Origin: Rubrivivax sp.
GTDB taxonomy: Bacteria; Pseudomonadota; Gammaproteobacteria; Burkholderiales; Burkholderiaceae_C
Reading direction: 5' to 3'
DNA: 33,053 nucleotides
NCBI GenBank assembly: GCA_022843905.1
Contig: JALHMT010000055.1
Coordinates: 4,984-38,036, forward strand
Part shown: piece after piece, positions 25,218-33,053 of the stretch
Position numbering within the stretch: the first letter of the stretch is position 1
Layout: every line of letters starts with the position of its first letter
Made by a program: the position numbers and the translations under genes
Notes under the pieces: generated by a model
The model's database searches: none
Told to the model about the DNA's origin: nothing
Seen by the model: the letters and a program-made list of their open reading frames with translations, nothing else

Positions 25218-26429
25218 ATGCTCAACGTCAACCAGCGCAGCTACCGCCTGCCCCAGGCCCCCACCGTGGTGGTGTGCGTCGACGGGTGCGAGCCCGAGTA
25301 CATCGCGCAGGGCGTCGCTGCCGGCGTCATGCCCTGGATGCAGCGCACGCTGCAGCAGGGCACGGCGCTGGTGGCCGACTGCGTCGTGCCCAGCTTCACC
25401 AACCCCAACAACCTGTCCATCGTGACCGGCGCGCCGCCCAGCGTGCACGGCATCTGCGGCAACTACCTGTTCGACGTGGCCAGCGGCACCGAGGTCATGA
25501 TGAACGACCCCAAGTGGCTGCGCGCGCCCAGCATCCTGGCGGCGCTGTCCGAGGCCGGCCAGCGCTGCGCGGTGGTGACGGCCAAGGACAAGCTGCGCCG
25601 CCTGCTGGGCCATGGCATGAAGGGGATCTGCTTTTCTTCCGAGAAGGCGGACCAGGTCACCGAGGCCGAGAACGGCATCGCCGAGGTGCTGTCCCTGGTC
25701 GGCATGCCGGTGCCCAGCGTCTACAGCGCCGAGCTGTCGGAGTTCGTCTTCAAGGCCGGCGTCGAGCTGATGAAGAGCCGCCGGCCCGACGTGATGTACC
25801 TCAGCACCACCGACTACATCCAGCACAAGCACGCGCCCGGCACGCCAGGCGCGAACGCCTTCTACGCCATGATGGACCGCCACCTGGGCGCGCTGGACGA
25901 TCTCGGCTGCGTCATCGCGCTCACCGCCGACCACGGCATGAACGCCAAGACCGGCATGGACGCCAGGCCCGACGTGGTCTACCTGCAGGACCTGCTCGAC
26001 GGCTGGCTGGGCGCGTCGGTCGCCCGCGTCATCCTGCCCATCACCGACCCTTACGTCGTGCACCACGGCGCGCTGGGCTCCTTCGCCACGGTCTACCTGC
26101 CCGCCGGCAGCGATGTGCCCGCCCTGGCGCAGCGCCTGTCCAGCCTGCGTGGCATGGAAGCCGTGCTGACGCGCGAGCAGGCCGCGGCGCGCTTCGAACT
26201 GCCGGCCGACCGCATCGGCGACCTGGTGGTGGTGTCCGAGCGTTTCGTCGTCATCGGCACCAGCGCCGCGCGCCACGACCTCAGCGCGCTGGAAGTGCCG
26301 CTGCGCTCGCACGGCGGCATCTCCGAGCAGCGCGTGCCGCTGATCTTCAACCGGCCGTTGAAGGGCATCGACCCGAACCGCCGCTACCGCAACTTCGACG
26401 CCTTCGACCTCGCGTTGAACCACGTCTGA
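25218..26429 (+). CDS. phnA: Phosphonoacetate hydrolase PhnA
   Basis: This 403-residue enzyme of the alkaline-phosphatase superfamily should split phosphonoacetate into acetate and phosphate. The two-zinc site is complete: Asp22 (VDGCEP), nucleophile Thr61 (PSFTNPNN), Asp199 and His203 (TTDYIQHKH), Asp238 and His239 (TADHG), and His365 (SHGGISE). Spacings between the first six residues match those I recall for Sinorhizobium meliloti PhnA (39 residues from first Asp to Thr, and 39 between the second and third Asp). AGGA lies about nine bases before the ATG. Its place before phnY and opposite phnW supports the last step of AEP breakdown. Unlike C-P lyase, this route needs no radical chemistry. 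Confidence 0.95.
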   Translation: MLNVNQRSYRLPQAPTVVVCVDGCEPEYIAQGVAAGVMPWMQRTLQQGTALVADCVVPSFTNPNNLSIVTGAPPSVHGICGNYLFDVASGTEVMMNDPKWLRAPSILAALSEAGQRCAVVTAKDKLRRLLGHGMKGICFSSEKADQVTEAENGIAEVLSLVGMPVPSVYSAELSEFVFKAGVELMKSRRPDVMYLSTTDYIQHKHAPGTPGANAFYAMMDRHLGALDDLGCVIALTADHGMNAKTGMDARPDVVYLQDLLDGWLGASVARVILPITDPYVVHHGALGSFATVYLPAGSDVPALAQRLSSLRGMEAVLTREQAAARFELPADRIGDLVVVSERFVVIGTSAARHDLSALEVPLRSHGGISEQRVPLIFNRPLKGIDPNRRYRNFDAFDLALNHV

Positions 26430-26465
26430 CCGTTCTTCGACCGGTCCACCAGGAGATACCGTCCC

Positions 26466-27899
26466 ATGATCCAGGAAAGCCTTCGCATCGCCGGCGAGAA
26501 GATCGGAGCCGATCGCAGCGGCGCGCGAGTCATCGAGGTGCGCAACCCGTTCACGCGCGCCCTCGTCGGCACGGTGCCCAAGGCCACCGTCGACGAGGTG
26601 CGCCGCGCCTTCGAGATCGGTGCCGCCTACAAGGCCAAGCTGACGCGCTTCGAGCGCGCCAACGTGCTCAACAAGGCCGCTGCCATCGTGCGTTCGCGCA
26701 CGGCGCAGATCGCCGCGCTGATCACCGCCGAGTGCGGCATCTGCATGAAGGACAGCACCTACGAAGCCGGTCGCGTGGCCGACGTGCTGATGTTCGGCGC
26801 CAACGAATGCCTGAAGGACGACGGGCAGATCTTCAGCTGCGACATCACGCCGCACGGTCGCAAGCGCCGCGTCTTCACCCAGCGCGACCCGCTGCTGGGC
26901 GTCATCAGCGCCATCACGCCCTTCAACCACCCGATGAACCAGGTGGCGCACAAGGTGGTGCCCTCGGTGGCCACCAACAACCGCATGGTGCTCAAGCCGT
27001 CGGAAAAGGTGCCGCTGTCGGCGCTGATGTTCGCCGACATCCTCTACGAGGCCGGCCTGCCGCCCGAGATGCTGTCCATCGTCACCGGCGACCCGGCCGA
27101 GATCGCCGACGAGCTCATCACCAACGCGCACGCCGACCTCGTGACCTTCACCGGCGGCGTGGCCATCGGCAAGTACATCGCGGCCAAGGCCGGGTACCGG
27201 CGCATCGTGCTGGAGCTCGGTGGCAACGATCCCATCATCGTGATGGACGACGCCGACCTCGACGAGGCTTCGTCGCTGGCCGTGCAGGGCTCGTACAAGA
27301 ACTCCGGCCAGCGCTGCACGGCCGTCAAGCGTTTGCTGGTGCACCAGGCCGTGGCGCAGCGCTTCACCGACCTGGTGGTCGACAAGACGCGGGCCTGGAC
27401 CTTCGGCGACCCGAGCGACCCCAAGGTCGAGATGGGCACCGTCATCGACGAGACCGCGGCCGCGCTGTTCGAGGCCCGCGTGGACCAGGCCGTTCGGCAA
27501 GGCGCGCGCCACCTGACCGGGCGCCCGCGCGAAGGCGCGCTCTTTGCCCCGACCGTGCTCGATCGCGTCACGCCCGAAATGACCGTGGTGCGCGAGGAGA
27601 CCTTCGGCCCGGTGTCGCCCATCGTCACCTTCGGCAGCGTCGACGAGGCCATCGCCATCAGCAACGGCACGGCCTACGGACTGTCGTCGGCGGTGTGCAC
27701 CAACCGCATGGATGTCATCACGCGTTTCGTCAGCGAGCTGAACGTGGGCACCGTCAACGTGCGCGAGGTGCCCGGATACCGGTTGGAACTCACACCCTTC
27801 GGTGGCATCAAGGACTCGGGCCTGGGCTACAAGGAAGGTGTGCAGGAAGCGATGAAGAGCTTCACCAACGTCAAGACGTATTCACTCCCCTGGACATGA
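26466..27899 (+). CDS. phnY: Phosphonoacetaldehyde dehydrogenase PhnY
   Basis: This 477-residue aldehyde dehydrogenase should oxidise phosphonoacetaldehyde, the PhnW product, to phosphonoacetate with NAD. General base Glu250 is in LELGGNDP and catalytic Cys284 in NSGQRCTAVKR. Residues that hold the phosphonate in S. meliloti PhnY also appear to be present: an Arg near 103 (EAGRVAD), His155 in the TPFNHP motif, and Arg283 just before the catalytic Cys. AGGAGA stands about ten bases before the ATG. It follows phnA by 36 bases and precedes the Na/Pi carrier by seven, so all three are likely on one mRNA. It is distinct from the aldehyde dehydrogenase at 14362-15735. Confidence 0.94.
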   Translation: MIQESLRIAGEKIGADRSGARVIEVRNPFTRALVGTVPKATVDEVRRAFEIGAAYKAKLTRFERANVLNKAAAIVRSRTAQIAALITAECGICMKDSTYEAGRVADVLMFGANECLKDDGQIFSCDITPHGRKRRVFTQRDPLLGVISAITPFNHPMNQVAHKVVPSVATNNRMVLKPSEKVPLSALMFADILYEAGLPPEMLSIVTGDPAEIADELITNAHADLVTFTGGVAIGKYIAAKAGYRRIVLELGGNDPIIVMDDADLDEASSLAVQGSYKNSGQRCTAVKRLLVHQAVAQRFTDLVVDKTRAWTFGDPSDPKVEMGTVIDETAAALFEARVDQAVRQGARHLTGRPREGALFAPTVLDRVTPEMTVVREETFGPVSPIVTFGSVDEAIAISNGTAYGLSSAVCTNRMDVITRFVSELNVGTVNVREVPGYRLELTPFGGIKDSGLGYKEGVQEAMKSFTNVKTYSLPWT

Positions 27900-27906
27900 T
27901 CCCTCG

Positions 27907-29577
27907 GTGATTCATCTGCTCAACCTGCTGGCTGCCATCGCCCTGCTCGTGTGGGGCACGCACATCGTGCGCACGGGCATGCTGCGGGTGTTCGGGGAAG
28001 ATCTGCGGCGCATCCTGGCGGTCAGCTTCCGCAACCGCGCCTCGGCCGCTGCGGCGGGGCTGGCGGTCACCAGCCTGGTGCAGAGCAGCACCGCCACCTG
28101 CCTGATCGTGGCGTCCTTCGTCGGCAAGGGGCTGGTGACCACCGGCGCCGCGCTGGCGGTGATGCTGGGGGCCGACGTGGGCACGGCGCTGATGGCGCTG
28201 GTGTTCTCGTTCGACCTGTCGTGGCTGTCGCCGCTGCTCATCTTCGCCGGCGTGGTGATGTTCGTCTCGCGCGAGAAGGGCCCCGCCGGCCGCATCGGCC
28301 GCGTGCTCATCGGCCTGGGGCTCATCACGCTGGCGCTGCAGTTGATCGTCGGGGCCACCAAACCGCTGACGGCTTCGCCGGCGGTGCGCGCACTGCTGGT
28401 GGCGCTGCCCAACGAGATCCTGCTGGACATCCTGGTCGGTGCGGTGCTGACCGTGCTGTCCTACTCCAGCCTGGCCATCGTGCTGCTCACCGCCACGCTC
28501 ACGGCGCAGGGCCTGCTGCCGGTGAACGTGGCGCTGGGCCTGGTGCTGGGCGCCAACATCGGCAGCGGCCTGCTGGCCATGCTGGCCACCAGCCAGGCCG
28601 AACCCGCCGTGCGGCGGCTGCCGCTGGGCAACTTCATCTTCAAGCTCATCGGGGCGATGCTCGTCATCCCGCTGCTGCCGCTGCTGCAACCACTGCTGCA
28701 GAACCACATCGGCGAAGGGCCGCAGCAGGTGGTGGCCTTCCACCTGGGCTTCAACGTCGCGCTGGCGCTGCTGTTCATCGGCTTCACCGGGCTGGTCGGC
28801 CGCCAGGTCGACCGCTGGCTGACGGCGCCCACCCGCACCGGCCCCGGCAGCGGGCCGCGCTACCTCGACCCGGTGGCCCTGGCCACGCCCTCGCTGGCCA
28901 TCAGCCTGGCGGCACGCGAAGCCCTGCACCAGGCCGACATCGTCGAGACCATGCTGCGCGGCGTGCTGCCGGTGATGCGAGACAACGACCTGCAGCTGGC
29001 CGAACAGCTGCGCCGCATGGACGACGAGGTCGACGAGCTGTACTCGGCCATCAAGTTCTACCTGACGCAGATCTCGCGCGAGGCGCTCAGCGAGCGCGAA
29101 AGCCGGCGCTGGACCGACATCGTCTCCTTCACCATCAACATGGAGCAGATCGGCGACACCATCGAGCGCGTGCTGCAGGACATCGAGGACAAGAAGATCC
29201 GCAAGGCACGCAGCTTCAGCGACGCCGGCACGGCCGAGATCTGCCACCTGCACGAGCGCCTGATGTCCAACCTGCGGCTGGGCATGAGCGTGTTCCTGGA
29301 CGGCCACGTGCGCGACGCGCAGAAGCTGCTGGAAGAGAAGGCGCGCTTCCGCGACCTGGAGCACGAATACGCCGCCAACCACATCGCCCGGCTGCAGGAC
29401 AACACGGCGCAGAGCATCGAGACCAGCTCGCTGCACCTGGACCTCATCAGCGAGTTGAAGCGCATCAACTCGCACATCTGCTCCATCGCCTACCCCATCC
29501 TCGAGTCGGCCGGTGCGCTGTCGTCCACGAGGCTGCGGCACTCGCAGCTCGGTGGTCTGGACGACGTCCGGCCCTGA
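27907..29577 (+). CDS. Na/Pi cotransporter-family protein with PhoU domain
   Basis: This 556-residue protein has an N-terminal membrane half of the Na/Pi cotransporter type (about 1-330) and a helical PhoU-like C-terminal half (about 345-540). The first signature QSST is at 59-62. The second repeat, where QSS is usual, reads YSS (186-188 in VLSYSSLAIVLL). The start is a GTG at 27907, seven bases after the phnY stop, so expression should be coupled to phosphonate breakdown. The related E. coli YjbB exports phosphate, and PhoU-like domains monitor phosphate status. I infer that this protein removes surplus phosphate released by PhnA or PhnZ. Uptake of phosphate is the alternative. Confidence 0.88.
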   Translation: MIHLLNLLAAIALLVWGTHIVRTGMLRVFGEDLRRILAVSFRNRASAAAAGLAVTSLVQSSTATCLIVASFVGKGLVTTGAALAVMLGADVGTALMALVFSFDLSWLSPLLIFAGVVMFVSREKGPAGRIGRVLIGLGLITLALQLIVGATKPLTASPAVRALLVALPNEILLDILVGAVLTVLSYSSLAIVLLTATLTAQGLLPVNVALGLVLGANIGSGLLAMLATSQAEPAVRRLPLGNFIFKLIGAMLVIPLLPLLQPLLQNHIGEGPQQVVAFHLGFNVALALLFIGFTGLVGRQVDRWLTAPTRTGPGSGPRYLDPVALATPSLAISLAAREALHQADIVETMLRGVLPVMRDNDLQLAEQLRRMDDEVDELYSAIKFYLTQISREALSERESRRWTDIVSFTINMEQIGDTIERVLQDIEDKKIRKARSFSDAGTAEICHLHERLMSNLRLGMSVFLDGHVRDAQKLLEEKARFRDLEHEYAANHIARLQDNTAQSIETSSLHLDLISELKRINSHICSIAYPILESAGALSSTRLRHSQLGGLDDVRP

Positions 29578-29608
29578 CCCCTCCGACCCTCCACAGCCCC
29601 CACGCAAC

Positions 29609-30160
29609 ATGCTGAGCATCGAAGACATCGCACTCGTGTTCGCGCGCCGCGGCGCCGAGCAGTACAGCGGCGAACCCGTCACCCAGCTGCAGCATGCCTT
29701 GCAGACGGCGCACCTGGCAGAGCAGTCGGGCGCCGACGACGAACTGATCACCGCCGCGCTGCTGCATGACCTGGGGCACCTGTTGCAGGATCTGGGCGAC
29801 ACGCCGTCGTTGCGCGGCGTCGACGACGTGCACCAGTACGCTGCGCTGCCCTTTCTGCGCGGCCTGTTTCCCGACCGGGTGCTGGGCGGCATCTCGCTGC
29901 ACGTCGACGCCAAGCGTTACCTGTGCGCCACCCGGCCCGGGTACCACGACGCGCTGTCCGACGATTCCAGGCGCAGCCTGCTGCTGCAGGGCGGCGTGTT
30001 CACGGCGCCGCAGGCCACGGCCTTCATCGCCCGGCCGGGGGCCGTCGAAGCGGTGCAGCTGCGCATCTGGGACGACCTGGCCAAGGCGGCCGACGCGCGC
30101 ACGCCGACGCTGGCGCACTTCATGGCCTGCGCCGAACGCTGCGCGCTGGTGAAGCGTTGA
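29609..30160 (+). CDS. phnZ: PhnZ-like HD-domain mixed-valent diiron oxygenase
   Basis: This 183-residue protein belongs to the phosphonate-operon HD-domain family. PhnZ cleaves (R)-1-hydroxy-2-aminoethylphosphonate with oxygen to glycine and phosphate. Key positions align with PhnZ at a constant offset of about five: Tyr19-x-x-Glu22 (YSGE; Tyr24/Glu27 in PhnZ), iron ligands His29, His53-Asp54, His75, His98 and the Asp at 155/156, plus His57 and a Lys in HVDAKRYL. The ATG at 29609 lies 31 bases after the Na/Pi carrier gene. PhnZ normally works after the AEP hydroxylase PhnY*, which is absent from the window. It may use hydroxylated AEP taken up from outside. The related TmpB, acting on a trimethylated analogue, is less likely given the Tyr/Glu pair. 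Confidence 0.87.
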   Translation: MLSIEDIALVFARRGAEQYSGEPVTQLQHALQTAHLAEQSGADDELITAALLHDLGHLLQDLGDTPSLRGVDDVHQYAALPFLRGLFPDRVLGGISLHVDAKRYLCATRPGYHDALSDDSRRSLLLQGGVFTAPQATAFIARPGAVEAVQLRIWDDLAKAADARTPTLAHFMACAERCALVKR

Positions 30161-30185
30161 GGGCCTGGCCCTGACCTGGCCGGTC

Positions 30186-31025
30186 GTGCTGGCCGTGCTG
30201 TTCGGCGCGCTGCTGCACGCCGGCTGGAACGCGCTCGTCAAGTCGGCCGGCGACAAGCCGCTGGACACGGCCCTGGTGCACTTCTGCGGCGCCATCGTCG
30301 CGCTGCCCCTGGCGATCTGGGCCGGGCCGCCCAGCGCCGAAAGCTGGCCCTACATCGCGGCTTCCCTGCTCATCCACATCGGCTACTACATCGCACTGGC
30401 GGGGGCCTACCAGCACGGCGAGCTGGGCATGACCTATCCCATCATGCGCGGCTTCGCGCCGCTGCTGGTGGCGCTGGGCAGTACCGCCATCGTCGGCGAG
30501 ACGCCGTCGCCGGCGGCCTGGCTGGGCATCGTGGGCATCACGCTGGGCGTTGCGCTGGTGGGGCTGGCACACCCCGGCCAGGCGCTGCACCATCGAAAGG
30601 CTCTGGCCTTCGCCTTCGCCAACGCCGCCATCATCGCCTGCTACACCTTCGTCGACGGGCTGGGTGCGCGCAAGTCGGGCGATGTGCTGAGCTACGTGCT
30701 GCTGCTGTTCGTGCTGGACGGCCTGCCCTACCCGCTGCTGGTGGCCTGGCAGCGCGGGCGCGCCGGGCGGCAGGACATGCTGCGCTATGCCCGCATGCGC
30801 TGGCCTCTGGCCACGCTGGGGGGCATCGCTTCCATCGGCAGCTACTCCATCGCGCTGTGGGCCATGACGCGCGCCCCGGTGGCCAGCGTGGCGGCGCTGC
30901 GCGAAACCTCGGTGCTGTTCGCCACCGTGCTGGCCACGGTGATGCTCAAGGAGAAGTTCGGCCTGCAGCGAGCCATCGGCGCGGTGGTGATCGTGGCCGG
31001 GGTGATGGCGCTGCGGGTGGGGTGA
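30186..31025 (+). CDS. EamA/DMT-family transporter
   Basis: This membrane protein of about 280 residues and roughly ten helices is built of two EamA repeats (second repeat from about residue 140). Conserved pieces are GALLHAGWNALVK at the start and ALRETSVLFATVLA in the last helices. The start is uncertain: a GTG at 30186 has no ribosome site. A CTG at 30171, seven bases after GAGGG, would give five more residues (TWPVV). It follows phnZ by 25 bases and could share its mRNA. EamA proteins often export amino acids or other metabolites. From position I infer a link to the phosphonate operon, such as export of a product amino acid, but the substrate is unknown. Confidence 0.82.
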   Translation: MLAVLFGALLHAGWNALVKSAGDKPLDTALVHFCGAIVALPLAIWAGPPSAESWPYIAASLLIHIGYYIALAGAYQHGELGMTYPIMRGFAPLLVALGSTAIVGETPSPAAWLGIVGITLGVALVGLAHPGQALHHRKALAFAFANAAIIACYTFVDGLGARKSGDVLSYVLLLFVLDGLPYPLLVAWQRGRAGRQDMLRYARMRWPLATLGGIASIGSYSIALWAMTRAPVASVAALRETSVLFATVLATVMLKEKFGLQRAIGAVVIVAGVMALRVG

Positions 31026-31116
31026 GTGCGGAGAGTGGGCGAGCGGCACTGCGCTGCCGCCCGTCGCCGGCATTGAGGTACAACGTAGCCGCCCTCAGCT
31101 CGACACCGATCGCCAC

Positions 31117-32391
31117 ATGGACCCCCAAGCCTCCGACCTGCCCGAGACCCTGCAGCACCTGCGCATCGACGGCCAGCGGCTGTGGGCCTCGCTGATGGAA
31201 CTGGCCGCCATCGGCGCCACGCCCAAGGGCGGCGTGTGCCGCCTGGCCCTGAGCGACCTCGACCGCCAGGGTCGCGACCTCGTCACGCGCTGGGCGCGCG
31301 AGGCTGGCATGACGGTCACCATCGACAAGATCGGCAACGGCTTCATGCGCCGCCCCGGCCGCAACAACGCCCTGCCGCCGGTGATGACCGGCAGCCACAT
31401 CGACACGCAGCCCACCGGCGGCAAGTTCGACGGCAACTACGGCGTGCTGGCCGGCATCGAGGTGGTGCGCACGCTCAACGACCACGGCATCCAGACCGAG
31501 GCACCCATCGAGGTCGCCTTCTGGACCAACGAAGAAGGCTCGCGCTTCGTGCCGGTGATGATGGGCTCGGGCGTCTTCGCCCAGGCCTTCACGCTGGAAC
31601 ACGCCTACGCCGCCAAGGACAGCGCCGGCCTCAGCGTGAAGGACGAGCTCGAGCGCATCGGCTACGTCGGGCCCGAGGAACCCGGCGCCCACCCCATCGG
31701 CAGCTACTTCGAGACCCACATCGAGCAGGGCCCGGTGCTGGAAGACCACGGCCAGACCATCGGCGTGGTCACGGGCGTGCTGGGCATCCGCTGGTACGAC
31801 TGCACCGTCACCGGCATGGAAGCGCACGCCGGCCCGACGCCGATGGCGCTGCGCAAGGACGCACTGCAGGTGTCCGCGGCGCTCATGCAGGAGGTGGTGG
31901 CCTGCGCGCACCGCCACCCGCCGCACGGCCGCGGCACGGTGGGCATGGTGCAGGTGCACCCCAACAGCCGCAACGTCATCCCCGGCCGCGTGAAGTTCTC
32001 GATCGACCTGCGCAACGCCAGCGACGCGCTGTGCGAGGCGATGGACGCCGACATCCGCGCCGTGGCCGCCCGCCTGTCGGCCGAGAGCGGCCTGCCCATC
32101 GTCATCGAACCCGTCTCGGCCTACCCGGCGCAGCCCTTCCACGCCGACTGCGTGGACGCCGTGGCGCGCGCGGCGCAGAAGCTCGGCTACTCGCACATGC
32201 CGGTGGTCTCGGGTGCGGGGCACGACGCCGTCTACATGGCGCGGCTGGCGCCGGCGGGGATGATCTTCATCCCCTGCAAGGACGGCATCAGCCACAACGA
32301 GATCGAAGACGCGCAGCCCGAGCACATCACCGCCGGCTGCAACGTGCTGCTGCACGCCATGCTCGAACGCGCCGGCGTCGCGGCTGGCTGA
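31117..32391 (+). CDS. Hydantoinase/carbamoylase-family zinc amidase (M20)
   Basis: This 424-residue cytoplasmic enzyme fits N-carbamoyl-L-amino-acid hydrolase, beta-ureidopropionase and allantoate amidohydrolase. The two-zinc site is visible: His94 (TGSHIDTQPTGG), Asp105 (KFDGNYGV), catalytic Glu139 and ligand Glu140 (TNEEGSRF), His201 (FETHIEQGP) and His369 (SGAGHDAVYM). The dimerisation-domain GMEAHAGPTPM motif is present. It probably releases ammonia and carbon dioxide from an N-carbamoyl compound. The exact substrate cannot be told. The ATG at 31117 follows a 91-base gap after the EamA gene, and I see no clear ribosome site. A GntR-family gene follows it. Confidence 0.88.
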   Translation: MDPQASDLPETLQHLRIDGQRLWASLMELAAIGATPKGGVCRLALSDLDRQGRDLVTRWAREAGMTVTIDKIGNGFMRRPGRNNALPPVMTGSHIDTQPTGGKFDGNYGVLAGIEVVRTLNDHGIQTEAPIEVAFWTNEEGSRFVPVMMGSGVFAQAFTLEHAYAAKDSAGLSVKDELERIGYVGPEEPGAHPIGSYFETHIEQGPVLEDHGQTIGVVTGVLGIRWYDCTVTGMEAHAGPTPMALRKDALQVSAALMQEVVACAHRHPPHGRGTVGMVQVHPNSRNVIPGRVKFSIDLRNASDALCEAMDADIRAVAARLSAESGLPIVIEPVSAYPAQPFHADCVDAVARAAQKLGYSHMPVVSGAGHDAVYMARLAPAGMIFIPCKDGISHNEIEDAQPEHITAGCNVLLHAMLERAGVAAG

Positions 32392-32460
32392 GCCGCTCCC
32401 CTCATACGCGGGTGCCCGCCACGGCCGGGAGGCCGGGCTGCGCCCGGGTTTCCCCGGTTG

Positions 32461-32479
32461 GCCGCCTCGGTGGGGCGGC
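32461..32479. repeat. GC-rich hairpin after the amidase gene
   Basis: GCCGCC and GGCGGC form a 6-bp stem with a 7-base loop. No T-run follows, so it is not a convincing intrinsic terminator. It lies in the 207-base gap between the amidase and the last regulator gene, just before the first CTGTATACAG site. Confidence 0.35.
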
Positions 32480-32489
32480 GGAATACTCC

Positions 32490-32499
32490 CTGTATACAG
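32490..32499. promoter_or_regulatory. CTGTATACAG palindrome, upstream copy
   Basis: This is a perfect 10-base palindrome with the TGTATACA core common in GntR-family operators. An identical copy lies 89 bases downstream. Both are in the gap upstream of the GntR gene at 32599, which suggests autoregulation. Confidence 0.6.
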
Positions 32500-32578
32500 C
32501 GATAGCGGCTGCTGGCCGTCGGCGGTGCGTGGCTCCATAGGGTAGATGCCTCTGACCTGCGGCGAACTGGCTGTGTTG

Positions 32579-32588
32579 CTGTATACAG
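32579..32588. promoter_or_regulatory. CTGTATACAG palindrome, proximal copy
   Basis: This second identical copy of the palindrome at 32490 ends ten bases before the start codon of the GntR gene. Occupancy here would block ribosome-site transcription or initiation, which suits repression. Confidence 0.6.
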
Positions 32589-32598
32589 AAGTCCGCCG

Positions 32599-33053
32599 AT
32601 GAGTCCACCCCTCCCAGAACCCGACGCCGACGACGCGCCTGCCGCGTCGCAGACCGTGCGCGCCCAGTTGCGCCTGCGCGAACTACTGCTGGGCGGCAGC
32701 CTGCTGCCGGGCAGCCGCATCACCGAGCTGGCCCTGGTCGAGCGCCTGGGCATGTCGCGCACGCCCATCCGCACGGCGCTGGTGCGGCTGCAGGAAGAAG
32801 GCCTGTTGGCGCCGCTGGCCGGCGGCGGCTTCGTGGTGCGCGACTTCAGCGAGGCCGACATCCGCGACGCCATCGAACTGCGCGGCACCCTGGAAGGCCT
32901 GGCCGCGCGGCTGGCGGCCGAACGCGGCGTGGCCGCCGGCCTGCTGGGGGCGCTTCGTGACTGCCTGGCCCGCCTCGACGAGGTGCTGGCCCCGTCGACC
33001 CTCAGCGAAGCCGCGTTCACCAGCTACGTCGCACTGAACGGGCGCTTCCATGC
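32599..33053 (+). CDS. GntR-family regulator, partial (runs off the window)
   Basis: The visible 151 residues show a GntR winged helix at about 20-80 (with PGSRITELALVERLGMSRTP) and the first helices of an FCD-type ligand domain (DIRDAIELRGTLEGLAARLAA). The C-terminus is beyond the window. The ATG at 32599 has no strong ribosome site. Two CTGTATACAG palindromes lie upstream and are probable self-operators. It follows the amidase in the same direction with a 207-base gap, so it may control a pyrimidine, hydantoin or related nitrogen pathway, but this is inference only. Confidence 0.88.
   Translation, partial: MSPPLPEPDADDAPAASQTVRAQLRLRELLLGGSLLPGSRITELALVERLGMSRTPIRTALVRLQEEGLLAPLAGGGFVVRDFSEADIRDAIELRGTLEGLAARLAAERGVAAGLLGALRDCLARLDEVLAPSTLSEAAFTSYVALNGRFH

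Overview
The window is about 68% GC by eye, has no RNA genes, insertion sequences or CRISPR arrays, and is almost fully coding. The longest gap between genes is a little over 200 bases. Gene families, codon bias and a three-hairpin GC repeat at 16581-16646 suggest a betaproteobacterium of the order Burkholderiales (Comamonadaceae-like). The genus cannot be fixed from this sequence.

Positions 1-13612 are a housekeeping and signalling mixture of mostly single genes. In order they are: a small membrane protein, a LysE-type exporter, a Rhizobium etli-type asparaginase, a DUF429 protein, a TPR protein, an Lhr-like ligase-associated helicase, an exported thermonuclease-like protein, a core-MetE-like methyltransferase, a soluble PAS histidine kinase, an orphan peptide-type solute-binding protein, and a membrane diguanylate cyclase with a 7TMR-DISM sensor.

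Positions 13667-31025 are the centre of interest: two divergent operons for organophosphonates, chiefly 2-aminoethylphosphonate (AEP). They diverge from a shared regulatory region at about 24197-24406. The leftward operon reads: AEP-binding protein, ABC ATPase, fused double permease, PhnW transaminase, a glutamine-synthetase-like ligase, an iron-type alcohol dehydrogenase, a PuuD-like gamma-glutamyl hydrolase, an aldehyde dehydrogenase and a HAD phosphatase. The rightward operon reads: a GntR/FCD regulator, PhnA (phosphonoacetate hydrolase), PhnY (phosphonoacetaldehyde dehydrogenase), a PhoU-domain Na/Pi carrier, a PhnZ-like HD oxygenase and an EamA transporter. PhnW, PhnY and PhnA together make a complete route: AEP to phosphonoacetaldehyde to phosphonoacetate to acetate plus phosphate. 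PhnZ could open a second route, from 1-hydroxy-AEP to glycine plus phosphate.

The five genes after phnW form the least expected part. Ligase, alcohol dehydrogenase, aldehyde dehydrogenase and gamma-glutamyl hydrolase are the right set for oxidising a gamma-glutamyl-protected amino alcohol such as ethanolamine. The HAD phosphatase could release ethanolamine from phosphoethanolamine. This would join catabolism of the C-P head group (AEP) and the C-O-P head group (phosphoethanolamine) in one transcription unit; it is an inference. The regulatory region shows two back-to-back TTGACA promoters, a palindrome over one of them, and a Pho-box-like direct repeat in the leader of the transporter operon.

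Positions 31117-33053 hold an M20-type hydantoinase/carbamoylase-family amidase and the start of another GntR-family regulator. Two identical CTGTATACAG palindromes lie upstream of that regulator, which runs off the end of the window.
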